Positions 1 through 10,689 of a stretch of DNA of 64,000 nt are shown here, piece after piece. The DNA is taken from positions 106,917,739-106,981,738 of the forward strand of contig NC_134540.1 in the NCBI RefSeq assembly GCF_050624435.1. The letters run 5' to 3'. How positions within the stretch are numbered: position 1 is the stretch's first letter; each line of letters starts with the position of its first letter. The notes beneath the pieces are model-generated. The model had not been told where the DNA came from. It saw only the letters and a list, made by a program, of their open reading frames with translations, and did not search any database. A program made the translations under genes and the position numbers. The stretch is from Tenrec ecaudatus (taxonomy: Eukaryota > Chordata > Mammalia > Afrosoricida > Tenrecidae).

Positions 1-2316
1 AAGTGACACACGACTTACATTACAGCAAATTCAGAGAAAATAATAATACAAGTTAGTATTGCTATTATTTAAAAAGAAATATAGGATTAAATTAAAATAA
101 TTTAAAATATATAGTTACTTTATAGCAATCAAATTAATTTTATTTATAAACTAACAATAAAATATGTTCATGTAATTATGTACCTACTTGCTGTGTTTTT
201 AAGCAATATGTATATAATGATTTATAATATAATTTAAATTATTTGTGTTACATTTTTAACATAATGAGTAAGAAAAGAGGATGCAAATTCAATGTTAAAC
301 TAAAAAGTGAATTTCCTTTCATTAAAATAACCAAAAGCGATTACATGGTAAAATGTGAAAAATGTAATGGTGAATGATATTTTAAAGCACTTGGAGACAC
401 GGAAACAAAAGATATTTAAAAACTGCTGCATCTTCCTCCAAAACACAGGAATTTTTCAGAAAACAACTTATGGAGACAAAGAAAAGAAATTAGCATTAGC
501 AGAAGGACTTATGTCTTTTCATGCTATTAATCACAATCATTCCCTCAGATCTATGGGCTGTACATCACAACTTGTCAAAAAGTTAATCAACAAAAAAATT
601 TGCCTGTGCTGGAACAAAATCTGAGGCAATTGTGTGTAATGTGATTTCCCCATATGCATTTTCAGAATTAAACAAAAATCTAGAAAAAAATAATTTTATA
701 TCCATATATTCTGATGCACCTAATCATAGGGATATAAAGTTATTTCCAACCATTATTAGATTTTTTGATTTGGAAACTGGAATAAAAATTAGAATTTTAG
801 ATTTCATTTCTGTGCCCTGCAAAACTTCTGAAATAATTTTCAGTTCCATTATTAATATTTTGGAAAAAACAATTTAAAACATAAAATGATTGCATATTGT
901 GCAGACAACATGAACGCAAATTTTGGAGGAAAAGTGAGAAGAGGTACAAATAATATTTTTTATAAATTAAACAAAAACCTTAATCAAAACATTATTGGTG
1001 TTGGTTGTGCAGTGCACATAATACATAAAACCATTCAAATAGCTGCTGATTTGTTGCCCGTAGATGTGGAAAATATTGTTATTAAAATATATTCTTATTT
1101 CTACATATACGCTGTGCACGTTGAAATGCTTAAAGAATTTTGTGAAACTGCAGAAGTCGAATATCAGAAAATACTTGGATACAGTAAAATGCGCTGGTTA
1201 GCTCTTTTGCCAGCTGTTGAAAGAATTTTGAAAATATGCTATCCTTTGAAATCCTACTTTCTATCACAGGATAAATGTCCTAGAATTTTAGAAGAGTTTT
1301 TTGAAAAAGAATCTTCGAAAATTTGGCTAGAGTTTGTACATAATCAAGCAGCTCTTTTTCAAAATGTTATAAAACTTATTGAAGGTGACAAAATTTAGGT
1401 AATCGAAATAGCAAATGAAGTTAATAATTTAACATTTCAGTGTCAAGAGCAGTTAGAAAATAATTTTCTTATGGTAACTATCCATAATAGTATAAGCCAG
1501 CTAGAAGAACAAGGTGCAATAAATCATGCAGATATCATGAATCACATTAAAAAGTTCTATAGTAACTGCATAGATTATTTAGAAGAGTGGACGGTACATT
1601 ACAGTGATATTGAACATTTTCATTGGGTTACATTAAAACAAGAACTTAATTGAAATGATGTGCAAAAAATCATTTGATCATATTACTCAAAATTTCCCAT
1701 ATAGTAGTATTTCCGAAAATGATATTTTTAATGAGGTATCATTATTAAAAATATATTGATAAGGAAAAGGTTAAATCTTGGGCATGAGCACAAATCACAA
1801 TAGAGAACAAATGGTTAGAAATATTCCATCATTTTGAAACCAACCATGTTCCATACAATAATGCACTAAAAATTGTGGAATACGCGCTGTCCTTACCAGG
1901 AACTAATGCTGCGACTGAATACATTTTTTTCTATGGTAAATAAAGTGTGACATCAGAAAAATCACAATTAAGTGTTGAGACTTTGAAAGCCATTTTATGT
2001 GTGAAATATAATTTAACAAATTCTTGCGAAAATTTTCATGACTTTTAAACAATGACAGCATTCTACTAAAACAATTCACTCAAATGAGAAATATGCCAAG
2101 GAAGAAAATAATACTATACATAATTTTAATGTATTATATATATATTTGTAAATTGTACTTATGTTGAAATTTCAAAATATATTACAATACTATTTTTGCA
2201 TTCTACAAAAATTTTTGTTGCTCTATACAGACCAAATTTTTAATCAAGAACCGCCCCCTCCTGCCCCCCTCGGTCAATGGTATCCCGCTTTACCAATGTT
2301 AAAATCTGGTCACCTT
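1..2316 (+). mobile_element. hAT-superfamily DNA transposon, left end outside window
   Basis: This AT-rich block contains remnants of a complete hAT transposase reading left to right. The right end is probably near 2316, where a GC-rich segment finishes in GGTCACCTT. That resembles the terminal inverted repeat of some hAT elements, but the left terminus lies before base 1, so neither the inverted repeat nor the 8-bp target duplication can be confirmed. About 260 bases of AT-rich leader precede the first transposase codon. The copy is degenerate and surely immobile by itself. I see no match to SPIN-type transposase from memory. The superfamily call is firm; the family is unknown. Confidence 0.75.
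264..2105 (+). pseudogene. hAT transposase pseudogene with BED finger and C-terminal dimerisation region
   Basis: The ATG at 264 opens a 37-codon frame ending in a BED-like zinc-finger half (VKCEKCNGE). A +1-frame segment at 355-624 continues it (DILKHLETRK, then NHNHSLRSMGCTSQLVKKLI). Further segments lie at about 620-877 (SDAPNHRDIKLFPTIIRFF) and 886-1398 (YCADNMNANFGG, C-AVHIIHKT, MRWLALLPAVERIL, PLKSYFLS). Pieces at 1399-1655 and about 1800-2105 include VEYALSLPGTNAATEYIF, which fits the hAT dimerisation domain. The DNA-binding, catalytic-core and dimerisation regions are thus all represented in order. At least two frameshifts and several stops break it (for example TGA at 375-377, TAG at 1396-1398 and TGA at 1651-1653). 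This is an ordinary DNA transposon relic, not a domesticated gene. Confidence 0.8.
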
Positions 2317-2324
2317 AACCTAGG

Positions 2325-2706
2325 TGTGCTCCCTCAGGGCCCACTCCAGGCCTGCTTGGGAGCCACATGTGCCTGTTCCAGGCCTACTTGGGGCCTATAC
2401 AGCCTCTGGGCCCAGCATGCTCTTAACCACTAGGGTTCTTGAGTTACTGTTCTCCGGGATCCTCCCAGTTCCGCAAGCATGGGTGCTCTTTTCCACGTGG
2501 TTGTTCATGCCCGGTTGTGAATTCCAGTGCAGCTTCTGCATAGCGTGGCATGCTTCCCAGGGATAGCAGGTACTCTTTGAGACTGTAAAACCTGAAACTG
2601 GTCCTGTCCTTCATAAAAACCCACTGGGTTACAAAGTGGGCTTTGGTGTGAATTCTTTCACTGTGCAAAGTCAAGAACTGAAGTATTATCCACTCCAGAA
2701 ACCTCT
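2325..2706 (+). mobile_element. class I-type (gammaretrovirus-like) LTR fragment
   Basis: The right half (about 2440-2706) aligns by eye with the LTR at 5510-6004. Shared features are GACTGTAAAACCTGAAACT, a CATAAAAACCCAC block, TGTGAATTCTTTC and a CCACTCCAGAAACC end. It is a solo, partial LTR with no internal region beside it. Its left part near the hAT end is less certain. It is a fossil copy, moderately diverged. Confidence 0.6.
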
Positions 2707-2754
2707 AAATAGGTACTACGTAAAGAGGAAAACAAAACTAACAAAAATTAGCTA

Positions 2755-3722
2755 TCATTCAGATAGACATTGAGGCTCCCCTCAAATACTCTCTCAACTC
2801 AAAAATGCTTTGCTCTACTAACCCGCACTCTGTGATGCTCACCTTCCCGACACTATAGCTGAAGACAAAACGGGTGCATAAGCAAATGTGGTGAAGAAAG
2901 CTGATGGTGCCTGGCTATCAAAAGATATAGCGTCTGGGATCTTAAAGGCTTGACATTAAACAAGTGGCCATCTAGTGAGAAGCAACAAAGCCCACATGGA
3001 AGAAACACACCAGCCTGTGTGATCATGATGTGTTGATGGGATAAGTTATCAGATATCAAAGACCCAAAACAAAACAAAATCACATGGATGCGAATGAGGG
3101 AAGGACAGAGTGAAGACCTGAAGCCCATCAGTAGTCAATTGGACACCCCCTGTCAGAAGGGTCACGGGGAAGAGATGAGCCAGTCAGAGTGTAGTATAGC
3201 ACCGACAAAACACACAGCTTTCCACGAGTTCTTTAATGCTTCCTCCTTCCCCCTTCACCACTACCATGACCGCAATTCTACCTTACAAATCTGGCTAGAC
3301 CAGAACATGTGCACTGGTACAAATAAGAACTCGAAACACAGGGAGTCCAGGACAGATAAACCCCTCAGGACCAACAAGGGGGAATAGCAAAACTAGGAGG
3401 GTAAGGGAAAGGGGGGAGGGAGTAAGGGGGAACTGATCACAATGATTGACATATGGGCCCCTCCCGGGGGATGGACAACAGAAAAGTGGGCAAAGGGAGA
3501 CAGCAGTCGGTGTAAGACATGAAAAAATAAATTTATAAATTATCATGGATTCATGGGAGAGGGAGGAAAAAAAATGAGGAGCTGATACCAAGGGCCCAAG
3601 TAGAAAGAAAATGTTTTGAAAAGGATGATGGCAACAAATGTATAGATGTGCTTGACATAATGGATACATATATGGATTGTGATAAGAGCTATAAGACCCC
3701 CCCAATAAAATAAAATAAAATA
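2755..3722 (+). mobile_element. family R retroposon copy, 5'-truncated
   Basis: It starts inside the R consensus (cattgaggctcccctcaaat) and runs through the recognisable blocks. These are aagcaaatgtggtgaagaaag, the 'ctggctatcaaaagatatag' block, 'cacatggaagaaacacaccagcc', a G-rich stretch at about 3400-3430, and the tail 'cccccccaataaaataaaat'. No clear target duplication was found. A sense ORF of 99 codons (3088-3387) and an antisense ORF of 146 codons overlap it; both look like chance ORFs. Confidence 0.75.
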
Positions 3723-4640
3723 ATTTACTCAGCATTTATGCTGAGACATTAGTGAGGAGATAGTGAATCCATGTAACAAATATGAGATGGTATTAAAAAA
3801 TACAGACTACAAAAGAAATCTTAAAAGTAGTAGATGATTGAACTATGATTACGTTCTAATAATGCTGCTTTTTAAAATAAATGATAGAGCAGAAATTAAA
3901 CACTCAGAAAACTTGAAAGGCAATTTTGAGGTAATCTCCCAGTCAACAGAGCAGAAAGAGAAAGATGCACAGAGTGAAGTTAAGAACACAGTGGGCCAGT
4001 ATTGAATTTACAACATCCGCATCGTGCAAGTTCTGGAAAGAGGGAACAGGAAAAGTAGAGGAGAGGATTATTTCTTTGGTATTTCTTGGTATTTCTTTTG
4101 GTATTTCTTGGCATTTCCCAGAATACCCAAGACAACAGAAAAAACTTGACTCACACGAAGACACATCACCACGAAATTTCAGAAGACTGGGGACAAGATC
4201 CTAAAGCATTCCAGGAAGAGAGGACAAGCTTCGCACACAAACCAAATAAAATGTACAGCAGTGTTCGTTGCAGCACTGTTTACACGAGTCAAAAGGGAGA
4301 AACAGTCTAAATACACCGCTTCCGAAAAATGGATAAGGAGAAGGGGGTGTATGGCACTGGACTATAATTCAGCCACTGCATTAGAACATAAATTCTGAGC
4401 TCCCCGTTTGCAGAAGGCCATGAATGACAGTGACAGCTCAAAATCCATTGGTAAAGTCTCTGCTTAGATTAAGCCTCCATCGAATTCCTTCTGGCCATTA
4501 AGCAAGGATGTCCATCACCTTGGCCTCAGGCAAAGTGCCTTTGGAAAGCAGATTACTTCTACCCCTCTCCAGCCAGTTCAGGGAGGGGGCATTCTGTCTC
4601 AGGGGACTGAGCGTGTCCTTGATGAAGGTTAAGATACTGA
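3723..4640 (+). mobile_element. L1 fragments, degenerate
   Basis: Parts resemble mammalian L1 ORF2 and 3'-end DNA. Around 3870-3900 there is 'aataaatgatagagcagaaattaa'-type sequence. Around 4245-4400 the 'gcagcactgtttacac ... ataaggag ... tataattcagcca' order matches the L1 3' region in which a remote L1 ORF2 C-terminus normally lies. The 4000-4210 part is not assigned. No ORF of interest is left. Confidence 0.4.
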
Positions 4641-4654
4641 AGACTGTATTAAAC

Positions 4655-4853
4655 AACAACAACAACCTCACAGTCATCAAGTCATGCTAGCTCATAGTGA
4701 CCCTGTTGGATAGGGTAGAACTGCCCTGTGGGTTTCTGAGACTGGTTCTTAATGAGAGTAGATAGCCTCTTCTTTCTCCTAAAGAGTAGTTGGTGGTTTC
4801 AAACTGCTGACCTCGTGGTTAGCAGACCAACACATAGCCACTAATCCAGGACA
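4655..4853 (-). mobile_element. AfroSINE
   Basis: Reverse-complement AfroSINE. It reads in + orientation as CAACAACAACA, 'tcatagtgaccctgttggat', 'tagaactgccctgtgggtttctgag', 'ggtggtttcaaactgctgacc' and 'ggttagcag'. The tRNA-like head is therefore on the right and the A-rich, RTE-like tail on the left. Mobilisation by RTE is inferred from family knowledge. Confidence 0.8.
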
Positions 4854-5227
4854 GTATGGGGAGGCAGGGGCTGAATAGTCACGAGTCATAGCTGTCAGTC
4901 TCGCCCTTACTTACTAAGGCCCTGGCCAATCTGGTAAGGCCCTGTCCAATCTATCTAACAATGTGCCTGTTCCAATCTTGGTCCCATTCCTGTTTCTAGG
5001 GTCCCACCTAAAATTGAGATGTATCAGCCAAGCAATCCAGCTTTTATGAGAGCTCCCTCTGCCCAACAAACCACTGGACACCATTTTTGTCTCCTGCTAA
5101 CAGAGACCTCCCTCATCTGGATGATGTCTCTGTCTTTGGGTTGTCTCTGTCCCTTTGAAGACTTAATAACTGTTCTCCTTAAGTTATGTTTGAGATTGGG
5201 GTCTCTTTTGTGCCCTAAAACACCATA

Positions 5228-5487
5228 AAGAGAAAGTCAAGATCCATGCCATGGAATGGATGAGCTTTGAAAACCTTATATTGAGTGAAATAAGTCAATC
5301 ACAGAAGGACCAATGAATATTATGAAATATGCAAATAGAGAAACAGGAAGTCCGATTGAGGGATGGGGCTGTCCCTCCCATGCCTGCAAAGGCCCCCCTA
5401 GAGGAGATTGTAAAGAAATCAGGCGACCATGATATGCCTATGAAGACCCTGTACTCAAGCCCCAGAGCCAGGTGGTAATAACACATG
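5228..5487 (+). mobile_element. L1 3'-end fragment
   Basis: 'atgccatggaatggatgagctt', 'gaaataagtcaatcacagaagga', 'aatattatgaaatatgcaaatag' and the following CT-rich text fit the L1 ORF2 end and 3' UTR of this genome (compare 51230-51300 and 53100-53150). The rest of 4854-5227 shows nothing I can assign. Confidence 0.4.
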
Positions 5488-5509
5488 GGTAGTGAATTAG
5501 GCCGTGCTC

Positions 5510-6004
5510 ATGACCTCACCCAGGTGGCAGCCCAGCCAATGGGGTCAACCAATACCACCAACCACGCCTCTCCATGCCGAGGGTTGAAATATCCTGGCTG
5601 TAGGAAGGCAGGTCTTTTTACCCTGCTCCTGCTCCTGCTCAGAAGCAGGTGGAGGGTGGAGGGCCCACTCTAGGCCTGCACAGGGGCCCATGCCCTTTGG
5701 CACTCTTTCTTGTGCCCTACTCTCTGACTCTCCTGATCCCTCTCGTGCCCCACCTCTCTGACCCCAGTTCTCATGTGTGGCTGCGCTGTTCCACGGGGTT
5801 GCTAGTGTCCAGTGGTGCACTCCAGCATGGCTTCTACACAGCTTGACAGGCTTCCCTGAAATAGCGCGTACCCTTTTGAGACTGTAAAACCTGAAACTCC
5901 TCCCGTCCTTCATAAAAACCCACATGGATCCCAAAATGGGTTTGGCGTGAATTCTTTCTCGCACGAAGCCAAGAACCGAGGTATTACCCACTCGAGAAAC
6001 CTTA
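5510..6004 (+). mobile_element. class I-type solo LTR
   Basis: It shares with the LTR at 55964-56409 the order 'cagccaatggggtc', a run of CT- and GC-rich text, 'taaaacctgaaact', 'cataaaaaccca', 'gtgaattctttctc', and 'gaggtattacccactcgagaaacc'. The AATAAA-like signal is CATAAAA. No internal retroviral sequence adjoins it. It is a fossil; the left boundary is approximate. Confidence 0.65.
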
Positions 6005-6879
6005 CAAAACCAAATCTTATTAGTTGGCTAAGAATGGGTGGGAGAGGGAAAGAGGGAGCTTTGCATAGGGGACATTAAATTTATGTTAATAACTATAGAA
6101 TAAGGAGAACGATAGGGATGGGGTTTAATAACCTGAAGAGGAAAATCTCCGTCGTTGAATTATGCATGTAGAATGTCTTGGCAAGTGGGTCACGATTTCT
6201 TGAAGGTTAAATAAAGATAAAACCATTAAAAGTAAGAAAAATATTTGAGGGCTTCGGGAGTGCACAACACGGAGACATTGCCATCTAAACAAACATGCCA
6301 GCCTTTCTTGTAAGTTTTGTTTCCTGTGAGTCATTTGGACTGAAGCTTGAAGATATGAGGGACACCTTTTCCTAGCAGTATCTGCACACCGGGGAAGATG
6401 CAGGGGACTTCATGGTCACATGGGTCCTATGCTGAAACAATATGGTGACACGGGGAACGGTTTTAGAGGGCATACAGCTCAGGGATTCTCAAGTAGGGGG
6501 ACGGATGAGGAAGTAAGGGTTTCGAACATTTTAAAAGTCTTCACATGATGCCTTAAAGCCAGAGCTCTTCACAAACACAAGTTTTTTGTTTCTGTGATGG
6601 TAGAACCCCGTCTCTTTGAGCGGCTGCTTGTTGGATCAGAAGATCTCTGTGATTTAGGAACCACCAACTAAGCCCATCTCTCCTATTCTGGAGAGAAGCA
6701 GACACTCTGAGATAAAGCACTTGCCCATGCCAGGTAGCCAATAAGCTGAGTCCGAACCATTCCTCTTGCTCGGACTTCAAATGCTCCTTTGACCTTGTGC
6801 ATGAATATATTCAGTCCAAATGCAAAATGGTCACTAAGAATCCCACTTAGAAGGTCTAACAAGCATCTTGAACTTAACC
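6005..6879. other. unassigned, no repeat or gene recognised
   Basis: AT-rich to mixed sequence with only short chance ORFs. I recognise no SINE, LINE or exon signature. It may be unique intergenic DNA or very old repeats. Confidence 0.5.
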
Positions 6880-7235
6880 CTGTTCAAAGCAGAGCTCCTG
6901 ATCTTTCCTCCTTGAGCTCACTGCACTCACAGTTTGCCAGGTGCCCGACCCCTCTCTTTCTCTCAGAGCCCCTATCCAGTCTACCAGCCTTCCTTAAAAT
7001 GCCCTCAGAAAATCCACGGCTCCATCCTCTTCTGCCCGCAATAACCAGTTGGTCTCCTCTCTTCCACTCTTGTATCCTGACTTTCTTCCCAGCAGAGCAG
7101 ACTGGCTGACCCTAGGGAATATGTCGAGTCATGTTTCATATCCTCTTAAATTCCATGAGGGTCTCTCCATTTCACCCAAAGTAAAAGCCTACCGTTCCGT
7201 CCTGATTCACTTAATGTGAACTGTGTTACGGGAAT
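6880..7235 (+). mobile_element. L2 LINE fragment
   Basis: The run 'agctcctgatctttcctcc', 'cctctctttctctcagagcccctatccagtc', 'tggtctcctctcttccactctt', 'tcatgtttcatatcctcttaa' and 'agtaaaagcctaccgttc' follows the ORF2-end order of the ancient L2 family as I remember it. It is a strongly diverged mammal-wide relic. Confidence 0.5.
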
Positions 7236-7351
7236 CCAGGTCTGCTCTGAGTAGCCCTGGGGATCTGCTTACCAGCCCTTCCAGGGTTAGATCTTGAGTG
7301 GGAATGCACACTAGGGGGCAGAGTTCTTCATATGCTCACACTGAGAAAGGA

Positions 7352-7532
7352 GCCCAGGTGCGTAGTGGCTACGAATTGGGCTGCAATCTGTATGGTTGGG
7401 CAGTTCAAAACCACCAGCTGCTCCATGGGGGAAAGACTGGGCTTTCTACTCCTGTGCACAGTTACAGTCTCAGAAACCTACAGGGGTGGCTCTGAGTCAA
7501 CATTGACTCGATGGCAGTGAGTTTGGTTTGGT
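7352..7532 (+). mobile_element. AfroSINE
   Basis: Head 'gtagtggctacgaattgggctgcaatc', then 'agttcaaaaccaccagctgctcc', 'gggctttctactcctg', 'acagttacagtctcagaaa', 'actcgatggcagtgagtttgg'. Nearly full length in sense orientation. Confidence 0.85.
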
Positions 7533-8285
7533 TTTCTGTTGGGAAACATGGAGCCACGACTCTGCGTCCTGGAGTCTCTTGGCATATATGTCGCTCCAAT
7601 GGTGTGTACTGTGTCCATTGTCTCTTTGGACTGCATCTTTCACCCAACAGGTGGGTAACTATGCACATGACAGATTTGGACTCTACTTAATAAGACTGGA
7701 ATCTCACCACAGAGATAATCTGTTGGCCCTATCCATCAGATAACTTGTGGCGTTGGAGGCATGGGGCGGGAGTTCTGTAACAATTTCATAAAGATTTTTA
7801 AAATAGAGGTGGCATTGTTGTTATAAATAGAAGGAACTATAAGCCAACGGAGAATAAGATGCTCTAAAAATTTGGATACATTTTTATTTAAAAATATGTT
7901 TTGTTACCATGTGCCTTTCTGGAGATTTACAGATGATGTGAACAATGAATTTACTGTTTTAATGGGAGAATCTTGCATGGATTTTTAGAGTACATTAGCT
8001 GTTCAATGCATTTTTCTACCACAAGAGAATAGTACAAATATTCCTCAGGTGGGAAAAGATAAAAGCATAAGCTTTTTACTAATAGAATATTTTAGCAAAC
8101 AAAAGATTCCATCTAACACCAACAAAACTCCACACAGACTTGTACTAAAATGTATGAAAAGGTTTGTAATATGACAACTTAATGGTCCATTAGAAAATGT
8201 CAAATTGTACTTACTCTACAGGCAATCCCTGAGTTATGAACAAGAATCTGTAGGAAAGCCATAGCACGTGCGTTCAGTTCTTAGT
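7533..8285. other. unassigned, no repeat or gene recognised
   Basis: I see no family signature between the AfroSINE at 7352 and the next one at 8292. Short ORFs here are not convincing. Confidence 0.45.
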
Positions 8286-8291
8286 TAGCCT

Positions 8292-8482
8292 ATCCCTGGT
8301 GGTGTGGTGTTACATGTTGGTCTTTGGTTTACAGGGATGGCAGTTGAAAACACCAGCCGTTCTATAGGAGAGAGATTTAGCTTTCTACTTCTGTAAACAT
8401 TTTCAGTCTCAGAAACTCACACGGCCACTTGACCCTGTCCTAGAGCATCGTTATGAGTCAACAACAACTCGACGACACTGAG
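8292..8482 (+). mobile_element. AfroSINE, diverged
   Basis: 'ccctggtggtgtggtgttac' head, 'cagttgaaaacaccagccgttc', 'tagctttctacttctgtaaac', 'tttcagtctcagaaactcac', then 'cgttatgagtcaacaacaac' tail. It sits head-to-tail with the next AfroSINE. Confidence 0.75.
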
Positions 8483-8735
8483 GTAGTGCAAGAACGTAGC
8501 CCCAGGGGGTAAGAACTGCAAGGTCAGCAGTTCGAAACCATCAGCTGCTCCTCAGGAGAAAGATGAGGTTTTCTACTGCTGTAAAGAGTTTCAGTCTTCA
8601 TTGTTATAAGAGCTTTAAGAGCCCCCAATAAAAGGATTTTTTTTTTAAGTTACAGTCTTAGAAACCACAGGGACAGTTGTACCCTGCCCTATGGGGTTGC
8701 CATGAGTTCGAATGCACTCAATGACAGTGAGTTGG
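8483..8735 (+). mobile_element. AfroSINE interrupted by a tiny family R insertion
   Basis: The SINE reads 'aaggtcagcagttcgaaaccatcagctgctcc', 'gatgaggttttctactgctgtaaa', then is interrupted at 8599-8646 and resumes at 'ttacagtcttagaaaccacag', 'accctgccctatggggttgccatgagt', 'aatgacagtgagttgg'. The split is explained by the nested insertion described separately. Confidence 0.8.
8599..8646 (+). mobile_element. family R, about 48-bp 3' terminal piece
   Basis: Only the last bases of R are present: 'ataagagctttaagagcccc', then CAATAAAAGGA and a T run. The SINE bases gagtttcagtctt (8586-8598) recur as aagttacagtctt (8647-8659), 11 of 13 matching, as expected of a target duplication. This is an extreme 5' truncation. 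Confidence 0.7.
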
Positions 8736-8739
8736 TTTT

Positions 8740-9164
8740 TCCAGTGAGAAGCTTTTTCCATGACCTAAAAGCTGGATGAACAGCAAGTAAAGAAGATTGT
8801 GATGAAAACTTTGCAGCGAGTAGGGTTGGTTAATGGCTTGGAAGTGAGTGCAAATGGGCACAGAGTTGTCTGTGAATCTGGCCTGCAGGACCTGGCTACT
8901 TACCGAGAGATTCTAAGTCCTTCCGACTTTATAGGTGTGCCTGGGTTATGAGCCTCTGAAAGAAGGCAGCACTCCGTCACCAACGAGGCCTCTCAGGAAG
9001 TTCTCTCTAGTACCCCGTGATATTGAACCTCTTGTCCTTGTCATTGTAGGTGGTCCAGGTAATGTGATCATGCAGGGTAGACCTGGAGATTGACTTAGGT
9101 CATTGCCACCAAGAGTCATCATGGGACTGCAGGACTTTATCACCCGTACATAAAACTCTAGAAA
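8740..9164. other. unassigned, possibly unique sequence
   Basis: No repeat family recognised. A 65-codon antisense ORF lies at 8946-9143 and I find no homology to it from memory. Confidence 0.4.
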
Positions 9165-9506
9165 GCCCCATTGCTGTTTGTTTGATTCTGACTCACACTG
9201 GCCTCGTAAGTCACAGTAGGCTAAGCCTCATTGTGGGTGCACACCATCACGGTCACATCTTTGTCCTGTGGATCAACTGGTGGATTCACACACTTCCCTC
9301 TTGACCAGTATCTGAATGCTTAGCCATTGTGCCCCGAGGGCTCCCTTGTTGTTTCCGACTCGGGCCACCCTGCAGGACAGGGTGCCACTGCATTTCTGAG
9401 ACTGTAGCAGTTTACAGGAGTGAAAAATCTGGTCTTTCTCCCATGCGGTGGCTGGTGGTTTTGAACTACTGACCTAGGGGCTCACAGCCCAACATGTAAC
9501 CACTTG
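9165..9506 (-). mobile_element. two old AfroSINE/RTE-tail pieces
   Basis: 9165-9350 reads like a diverged antisense SINE ending 'ccattgtgccccgagggctccc'. 9353-9506 is clearer: 'cgactcgggccaccctgcaggaca', 'tttctgagactgtagcagtttacaggag', 'ctttctcccatgcggtggctggtggttttgaact', 'aacatgtaaccactt'. Confidence 0.65.
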
Positions 9507-9749
9507 AAGCAGATTGCTGTGTTTAACTGAATACTTCTGAATCAAGAAGACTTGGTTAGACAGGGTATTTTCTTTAAAGGAATAGAGATGTCTTTTTCTC
9601 ACAGTCTAGAGTCTACAAAGTGCACATCAGGGCTGTTGCCATCTGAATTCCTGCCTTGCTCATGGCCCCAGGCTTTGCTCACTTCCCCGTGATCCTCCCT
9701 TAGCACCTGTCTTCACCTTTGGCAGCACAATTGTGAATAAAGGAGTTTC

Positions 9750-9955
9750 TGGTCAACCAGTGAAGTGACCAACTACTACTACCTACAATGTTGGTAGTTT
9801 GAAATGTGTCCCTCCACCCCCCACCCCCCCTCCCACCGCAGTCACACTAGCAGCACCTTAGCAGGCAAGGCTGAAAAACTCTGTGGACACATTCTACTCT
9901 GCACATGAGATTGTCATGGGTCAGAATCAACTTGAAGGCAACTAACAATAAAATG
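9750..9955 (+). mobile_element. AfroSINE, strongly diverged
   Basis: 'tagtttgaaatgtgtccct', an inserted CCCCACCCC run, 'aggcaaggctgaaaaactctgtggaca', 'cattctactctgcacatgagattgtcatgggtcagaatcaacttgaaggcaactaacaat' fits a sense AfroSINE or its RTE tail. Confidence 0.55.
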
Positions 9956-10054
9956 TTTCCCCCTTTGAGCATGCATATCATTAAAGAATTCAAGTCCACT
10001 TCCGGTTTCCTTTTCCTCCGCTTAGAGCCAATGTTTGGAACTGAGGGTAAAGTG

Positions 10055-10572
10055 TGCGTTAGTCTGGGAACTTTAGAGATACAAATCCACAGAAATGCAT
10101 ATGTATAAGAGAGAGTTCTATAAAGGTTAAGTGCACATCAAGAAAACATCCCTACCTACAGCTGCCCAAGCCCACAAGTCCAGCATTAACCCATATGTCC
10201 ACCACCAGTCCACACAGATTTCCTCCATCTCACAAAACACATAAAATGATGCCGACTGCAGGAAGAAAGCCGAGTCAGTGAGCATGTAAGCATCTCAGTG
10301 CAGGAAGGGGGTCTCCACACGGCTGCTCCAGCACCCAGGGCTGCATCGGGGTAGGTCCATGTGGCATCTCCTCAGGAATGTCTGGCAGGAAGTGAGCCTT
10401 GCCAGCTAAAGCAGGGAACTGGTTAAGGCAGCTGCCCCCTGGTCCGACCATCAGAAAGCAAGAGACCCGAGAACTAGAAAGGTGAAGCTCACTGAGCCAT
10501 TTTTCCCTCCGCCTTTCAAATAACCCCACCTGTGTTTATCGGCCAGGTTGGCACAATAAACTACCTACCTCA
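10055..10572 (-). mobile_element. class III-like (MaLR/ERVL-type) LTR
   Basis: In reverse complement this LTR starts TGAGGTAGGTAGTTTATTGTG and ends GTCCCAGACTAACGCA. It matches the plus-strand LTR at 11136-11654 throughout. The termini follow the TG...CA rule, and the end resembles the MLT1 type ('ctctggagaaccctgactaata'). It is solo, with no internal region. Target duplication is unclear. Confidence 0.7.
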
Positions 10573-10689
10573 AAGAATATGTAGGGTTTGGAGGCTGTGA
10601 GCCTTCACTCTTTGCCTTTTAGTCATGTTTGACTTTATTTATGTATGTATTTCTGTTTTTTTTTAAAAAAAAAACAACGCCTTCTGTGT

